Positions 60,388 to 64,000 of a stretch of DNA of 64,000 nt are shown here, piece by piece. The notes under the pieces are model-generated. The model was not told the DNA's origin. It ran no database searches and saw only the letters and a list, made by a program, of their open reading frames with translations. The DNA lies in NCBI GenBank assembly GCA_024644655.1, contig JAHEHJ010000002.1, positions 1-64,000 on the forward strand. Reading direction: 5' to 3'. The position numbers were made by a program, and so were the translations under genes. Numbering within the stretch: position 1 is the stretch's first letter; every line of letters starts with the position of its first letter. The stretch is from Flavobacterium sp. (GTDB lineage: Bacteria > Bacteroidota > Bacteroidia > Flavobacteriales > Flavobacteriaceae).

Positions 60388-60767
60388 TTTAACCACCATA
60401 CGGCTAATAAAGAAGGAATATAGTATATTACTATGGTTCGAGCCCCATCGTAATCTTTTGCTAAGCGTTGGCCGATAAGCATTAAGAGAAGAGTAATACA
60501 AGAAAACACACTGCCATAATAGCCAAATGTTTTGCCACCATTAATAAGCAATTCTACACAGCCTACTAAGGTTAAGACGCACGTAATCACTTCTAACCCT
60601 ACAAGAATCAGTAATGAAACGGGAACATACTCTTTCAAAATGGTTTTTTCAAAGTGGCCTTTTAACCAATCAATATTGTTTTGCCAGTCAAAAATTTTAT
60701 CATAAGCCGATTGTAAGTAGGTAATAGCTATAAGCAATAAGACAAGGACAGAAGCGGTATTAGTCAT
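60384..60767 (-). CDS. DoxX-like membrane protein
   Basis: This 127-residue protein has four membrane helices (about 5-20, 45-68, 75-98 and 105-124) and the DoxX-like start LQSAYDKIFDW. Family members take part in redox processes or are of unknown function. It lies 5 bp after the holB gene, in the same minus-strand unit. Nothing in the sequence assigns a role. Confidence 0.75.
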   Translation of the reverse strand: MTNTASVLVLLLIAITYLQSAYDKIFDWQNNIDWLKGHFEKTILKEYVPVSLLILVGLEVITCVLTLVGCVELLINGGKTFGYYGSVFSCITLLLMLIGQRLAKDYDGARTIVIYYIPSLLAVWWLN

Positions 60768-60772
60768 GGCTT

Positions 60773-61921
60773 TTATTTTTTATGAATTAAACGCGTCAGT
60801 TTAATAGACAAATCAGTTAAAATTATTTTCGCATTTCCATTGCGTTCAATATGATAAATGGCATCAGAAAGTTCAGTGAATAGCTCCTCTATATTATTTC
60901 CATTTACAAATGGAGCAAATTTTTCAAACGTGAAATTCGCAACAGTGGGCTCAATATAGACCAGTTTGTCGGTTTGATAATTGTACAACATGGCTTGCCG
61001 AAACATGACAATACAATAGTTTAAAAATTGTTTTTGTCCTTCTCTTCCTAAACTTGCAATCGTTTCGCTCCAAAGAATCAAATCCTGAATTGCAGCAGCA
61101 TTTCCTTTGGCTTTAAATGCAGTACGAACCCAATCTACAAACCATATTTCATAGGAGTTGTCGTTAGAATCCCCATAAGCAATCTCTAGAGCTTTGTTGT
61201 TATTGCCTTGAGCTTGGTGAGCAATTTTATAGGCTTCAGATTCTTCAATTTCTAGATTATTTATCAAACCCTCAGCAATTAGAGCTTCAGGTACAGGGCC
61301 AAATTGGATAACTTGACAGCGTGAGCGTATTGTTTGTATGAGGTCTTCTTCGTTTTCGGTTATGAGTAGAAATAAAGTTTTGGCCGGTGGTTCTTCCAAG
61401 AGTTTTAGAAGACGATTGGAACAATCGGAATTCATTTTATCAGCCATCCAAATAATCATGACTTTATAGCCCCCCTCATAGGATTTAAGCGATAAGGTTT
61501 TTAAAATTTCTTGGGCATCTTCGACGCGAATGATACCTTGTTTGTTGTCTACACCGAGATAGGAGTACCAATCGGATAAACCACCATAGTAGTTATTCAA
61601 AACAAACTCTCGCCATTCTGCTATAAAATCACTGCTTTTTGGGTTTTTTTTTACATCACCAGTCGTGACATTGGGATAGACAAAATGCAAATCAGGGTGA
61701 TTCATAGAATCAAATTTCATATTGCAACTTTCATTCCCTCCTTCATTTTCCATACCTGTATTGGAACAAAGAATGTACTGAGCATAAGCAATGGCCATAG
61801 GCAACATGCCGCTTCCTTCGGGCCCCACAAACAATTGGGCATGTGGAATCCTGCCCGATGTAGCACTTTTTATGAGATGATTTTTGATGTAATCTTGTCC
61901 TAAGATTTGTGAAAACTGCAT
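60773..61921 (-). CDS. holB: DNA polymerase III subunit delta'
   Basis: This 382-residue AAA+ clamp-loader protein has the N-terminal FSQILGQDYIKNHLIKS and HAQLFVGPEGSGMLPMAIAYAQ. The Walker A-like GPEGSGM lacks the usual GKT, as expected for a non-hydrolysing delta' subunit. Cys residues around 54-67 may be part of a zinc site, although fewer than four are seen. SNRLLKLLEEPPAKTLFLLITENEEDLIQTIRSRCQ is the conserved SRC region. It loads the sliding clamp with DnaX and HolA. Confidence 0.9.
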   Translation of the reverse strand: MQFSQILGQDYIKNHLIKSATSGRIPHAQLFVGPEGSGMLPMAIAYAQYILCSNTGMENEGGNESCNMKFDSMNHPDLHFVYPNVTTGDVKKNPKSSDFIAEWREFVLNNYYGGLSDWYSYLGVDNKQGIIRVEDAQEILKTLSLKSYEGGYKVMIIWMADKMNSDCSNRLLKLLEEPPAKTLFLLITENEEDLIQTIRSRCQVIQFGPVPEALIAEGLINNLEIEESEAYKIAHQAQGNNNKALEIAYGDSNDNSYEIWFVDWVRTAFKAKGNAAAIQDLILWSETIASLGREGQKQFLNYCIVMFRQAMLYNYQTDKLVYIEPTVANFTFEKFAPFVNGNNIEELFTELSDAIYHIERNGNAKIILTDLSIKLTRLIHKK

Positions 61922-62120
61922 CTAGCAAATATAGGAGAAAATTTTGGGAAACGAAATTCCTTGCAGGGGATATTGCCCTGCCAATAGCCTTCAATTCCCT
62001 TATAAGACTATGCTCAAACCATGATTTTCTATGCCCTTGAAAACAAAGGACTTATATCTTAAATTTTCCTTAAAAATTATCGATAAAAGCACTTAAATCG
62101 ACGATAAAATTAAATTTTAC

Positions 62121-62128
62121 TATATTTG
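62121..62128 (+). promoter_or_regulatory. Putative -7 box for pgk
   Basis: TATATTTG is an exact match, 28 bp before the pgk ATG. No TTG is placed well for -33. Confidence 0.45.
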
Positions 62129-62156
62129 CACCGATATATACTCAGAAAAACGCCTA

Positions 62157-63344
62157 ATGAAAACGCTTCAAGATTTTAATTTCAAAGCTCAAAAAGCAAT
62201 TATACGTGTCGATTTTAATGTGCCCTTAGATGAAAATTTTAGGGTAACTGACGCTAATCGAATAGAGGCTGCAAAGCCTACCATTGATAAGATACTTGCC
62301 GATGGAGGAAGTGTAATTTTGATGTCCCATTTGGGGAGACCAAAAGGGAAAGAAGATCAGTTCTCCTTACGTCATATAGTGGCTAAATGTTCGGAAGTAT
62401 TAGGTGTTCCAGTTCAGTTTGCTTCTGATTGTATTGGACCAATTGCACAAAACGCAGCTCAAAATTTAAAACCAGGAGAAGTAGTATTGCTAGAAAATCT
62501 TCGTTTTTACAAAGAAGAAGAAGCTGGAGATGTGGCATTTGCTAAAGAATTAGCTTCATTAGGAGATATATATGTGAACGATGCTTTTGGGACGGCCCAT
62601 AGAGCACACGCTTCAACAACCATTATAGCTCAGTTTTTTCCAACTCATAAATGTTTTGGTATGCTTTTAGCTAAGGAAATTGAAAGTTTGAATCGAGTGT
62701 TGAAAAATTCAGTACATCCTGTAACAGCAGTTTTAGGGGGCTCTAAAGTTTCTTCGAAAATTACGGTTATTGAAAATATATTAGATAAAGTTGATCATAT
62801 GATCATTGGAGGCGGTATGACCTTTACCTTTGTGAAAGCCTTAGGAGGCAAAATAGGGGATTCTATTTGTGAAGATGATAAAATGGATTTGGCTATAGAA
62901 ATTTTGCGTTTGGCTAAAGAAAAGAATGTACACATTCATATTCCAGTTGATGTGGTTGCGGCAGATTCGTTTTCTAATGATGCCGAAACTCAAATAGTGG
63001 ATGTTCGTGAAATTCCAAATGGATGGCAAGGTCTGGATGCAGGCCCTCGATCTTTGGAAAATTTTAGAGAGGTAATAATGAAATCAAAAACGATACTTTG
63101 GAATGGACCATTGGGTGTTTTTGAATTGGATGCGTTTGCAAAAGGTACAATTGCTTTAGGAAATTATATTGCAGAATCTACAGCACAAGGTGCTTTTTCT
63201 CTAGTAGGCGGTGGAGATTCTGTAGCAGCTGTTAAGCAGTTTGGACTAGAAGATAAAATGAGTTATGTTTCAACTGGTGGTGGCGCCATGTTAGAAATGT
63301 TGGAGGGAAAAGTATTGCCTGGAATAGCTGCGATTTTAGATTAA
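62157..63344 (+). CDS. pgk: Phosphoglycerate kinase
   Basis: This 395-residue two-domain glycolytic enzyme transfers phosphate from 1,3-bisphosphoglycerate to ADP. The signature [11 protein letters not shown] (17-27), [51 protein letters not shown] and GGGDSVAAV are all present. Length is normal. It is 94 bp upstream of the lytic transglycosylase gene. Confidence 0.97.
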   Translation: MKTLQDFNFKAQKAIIRVDFNVPLDENFRVTDANRIEAAKPTIDKILADGGSVILMSHLGRPKGKEDQFSLRHIVAKCSEVLGVPVQFASDCIGPIAQNAAQNLKPGEVVLLENLRFYKEEEAGDVAFAKELASLGDIYVNDAFGTAHRAHASTTIIAQFFPTHKCFGMLLAKEIESLNRVLKNSVHPVTAVLGGSKVSSKITVIENILDKVDHMIIGGGMTFTFVKALGGKIGDSICEDDKMDLAIEILRLAKEKNVHIHIPVDVVAADSFSNDAETQIVDVREIPNGWQGLDAGPRSLENFREVIMKSKTILWNGPLGVFELDAFAKGTIALGNYIAESTAQGAFSLVGGGDSVAAVKQFGLEDKMSYVSTGGGAMLEMLEGKVLPGIAAILD

Positions 63345-63438
63345 TACAATTAGTAACACAATAAAAAACAACTAATTACGTTAGTAATTAAGAGATTACA
63401 AACAAGGCGTTACTCAAAGAACACTTTATAAAAAAGGT

Positions 63439-64000
63439 ATGACATTAAAAAAAATAACAACTTTAGCTTTATTAGTAGTATCCACGGCAGTATTTGCTCA
63501 GGATGATCTAAGTATAGGGCCTTTCAAAAAAGATTTAACCAATAAACAAATGTTGGATTCTATTAAATCCACTTTTGTACATGACAATATTGCGTCATGT
63601 ATTGATAGTCTTTGGATGAAAGAGTTGGCTTCATTGGATTTGTATGATGAATTGACATTAGATATTAAAAACATCAATGTGGATGAAAAAGTTGATTATG
63701 AATTGCCAACTGAACTTTTGAAAGAACGATTAAAGAAAATGGACGAGAAATCGCCTTTTAATATTGAATACAATCAAGGGTTAGAAAATGTAATTAAGTC
63801 TTTTCTAAAGTATCGAAAAAAGTCATTTGAACGATTGATGGGTATTTCCCAGTTTTATTTCCCAATGTTTGAAGAATCATTAGCTTCCCAAAACATTCCA
63901 TTAGAAATTAAATATTTGGCAGTTGTTGAATCGGCATTAAATCCTAGAGCGGTATCACGAGTTGGCGCTACGGGATTGTGGCAGTTTATGTATCAAACTG
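63439..64000 (+). CDS. Lytic transglycosylase (SLT domain), N-terminal part
   Basis: The frame is open from the ATG at 63439 to the end of the window (187 codons). It begins with a Sec signal peptide (MTLKKITTLALLVVSTAVFA). The visible part ends in VVESALNPRAVSRVGATGLW, where the Glu of E-S-A is the catalytic acid of SLT/MltD-type enzymes that cleave peptidoglycan to anhydromuropeptides. LysM repeats often follow in MltD-like proteins but lie beyond the window. It follows pgk on the same strand. Confidence 0.9.
   Translation, partial: MTLKKITTLALLVVSTAVFAQDDLSIGPFKKDLTNKQMLDSIKSTFVHDNIASCIDSLWMKELASLDLYDELTLDIKNINVDEKVDYELPTELLKERLKKMDEKSPFNIEYNQGLENVIKSFLKYRKKSFERLMGISQFYFPMFEESLASQNIPLEIKYLAVVESALNPRAVSRVGATGLWQFMYQT

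Overview
The window is a chromosomal segment of a Flavobacteriaceae bacterium, most likely Flavobacterium or a close relative. The evidence is AT-rich DNA, Bacteroidetes-type promoters (TAnnTTTG at -7), no obvious Shine-Dalgarno sequences, secreted proteins with C-terminal type IX secretion (T9SS) sorting domains, and family-specific neighbourhoods such as upp/DUF6427/DUF6341/purD, GT9/DUF4254 and pgk/lytic transglycosylase.

Layout. 1-5.4 kb: a GT9 glycosyltransferase end, a DUF4254 gene, upp, two membrane proteins, purD and a secreted Asp-box propeller protein. 5.4-27.2 kb: a large surface-polysaccharide locus. It holds a CapK-like adenylating enzyme and a GT4 on the plus strand. A long minus-strand run then carries glycosyltransferases, a Wzx-type flippase, two Wzy/WaaL-type membrane proteins, a hexapeptide acyltransferase, UDP-xylose synthase and a polyprenyl-phosphate glycosyl-1-phosphate transferase. 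Next come a T9SS protein, dTDP-rhamnose genes (rfbD, rfbC, rfbA, with no rfbB) and a Wzz-like protein. These genes together would initiate, build, flip and polymerise a rhamnose- and xylose-containing glycan. 27.2-33.4 kb: a nucleoside-phosphorylase-like DUF6909 protein, then a tight operon of M23 peptidase, SdpI-like protein, GH3 enzyme and two paralogous CarboxypepD_reg proteins. 33.5-38.1 kb: tatA, then the rpiB-CDF-nnrD-tex operon on the minus strand.

38.1-64 kb: after a 914-bp AT-rich gap, genes run mainly on the plus strand: a leucine-rich-repeat T9SS protein, rnr, a GIN-domain protein, a LysE exporter, glnS, an outer-membrane barrel, a DUF4175 protein, ybeY, mnmG, a methyltransferase, an OmpH-like lipoprotein, a PIF1-like helicase, pgk and the start of a lytic transglycosylase. 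Minus-strand exceptions are tRNA-Cys, folB, an SPFH protein, gltX, a DoxX protein and the DNA polymerase III delta' subunit.

The most interesting signals are not protein genes. Two ParB parS-type sites lie on either side of mnmG. The 914-bp gap between divergent rpiB and rnr has repeated palindromes and looks like a candidate replication origin 15-17 kb from those sites. A tandem 88-bp array made of tRNA-Cys 3'-end and terminator sequence lies downstream of tRNA-Cys. No CRISPR array, insertion sequence or prophage was seen. No genome-wide search or skew calculation was possible.
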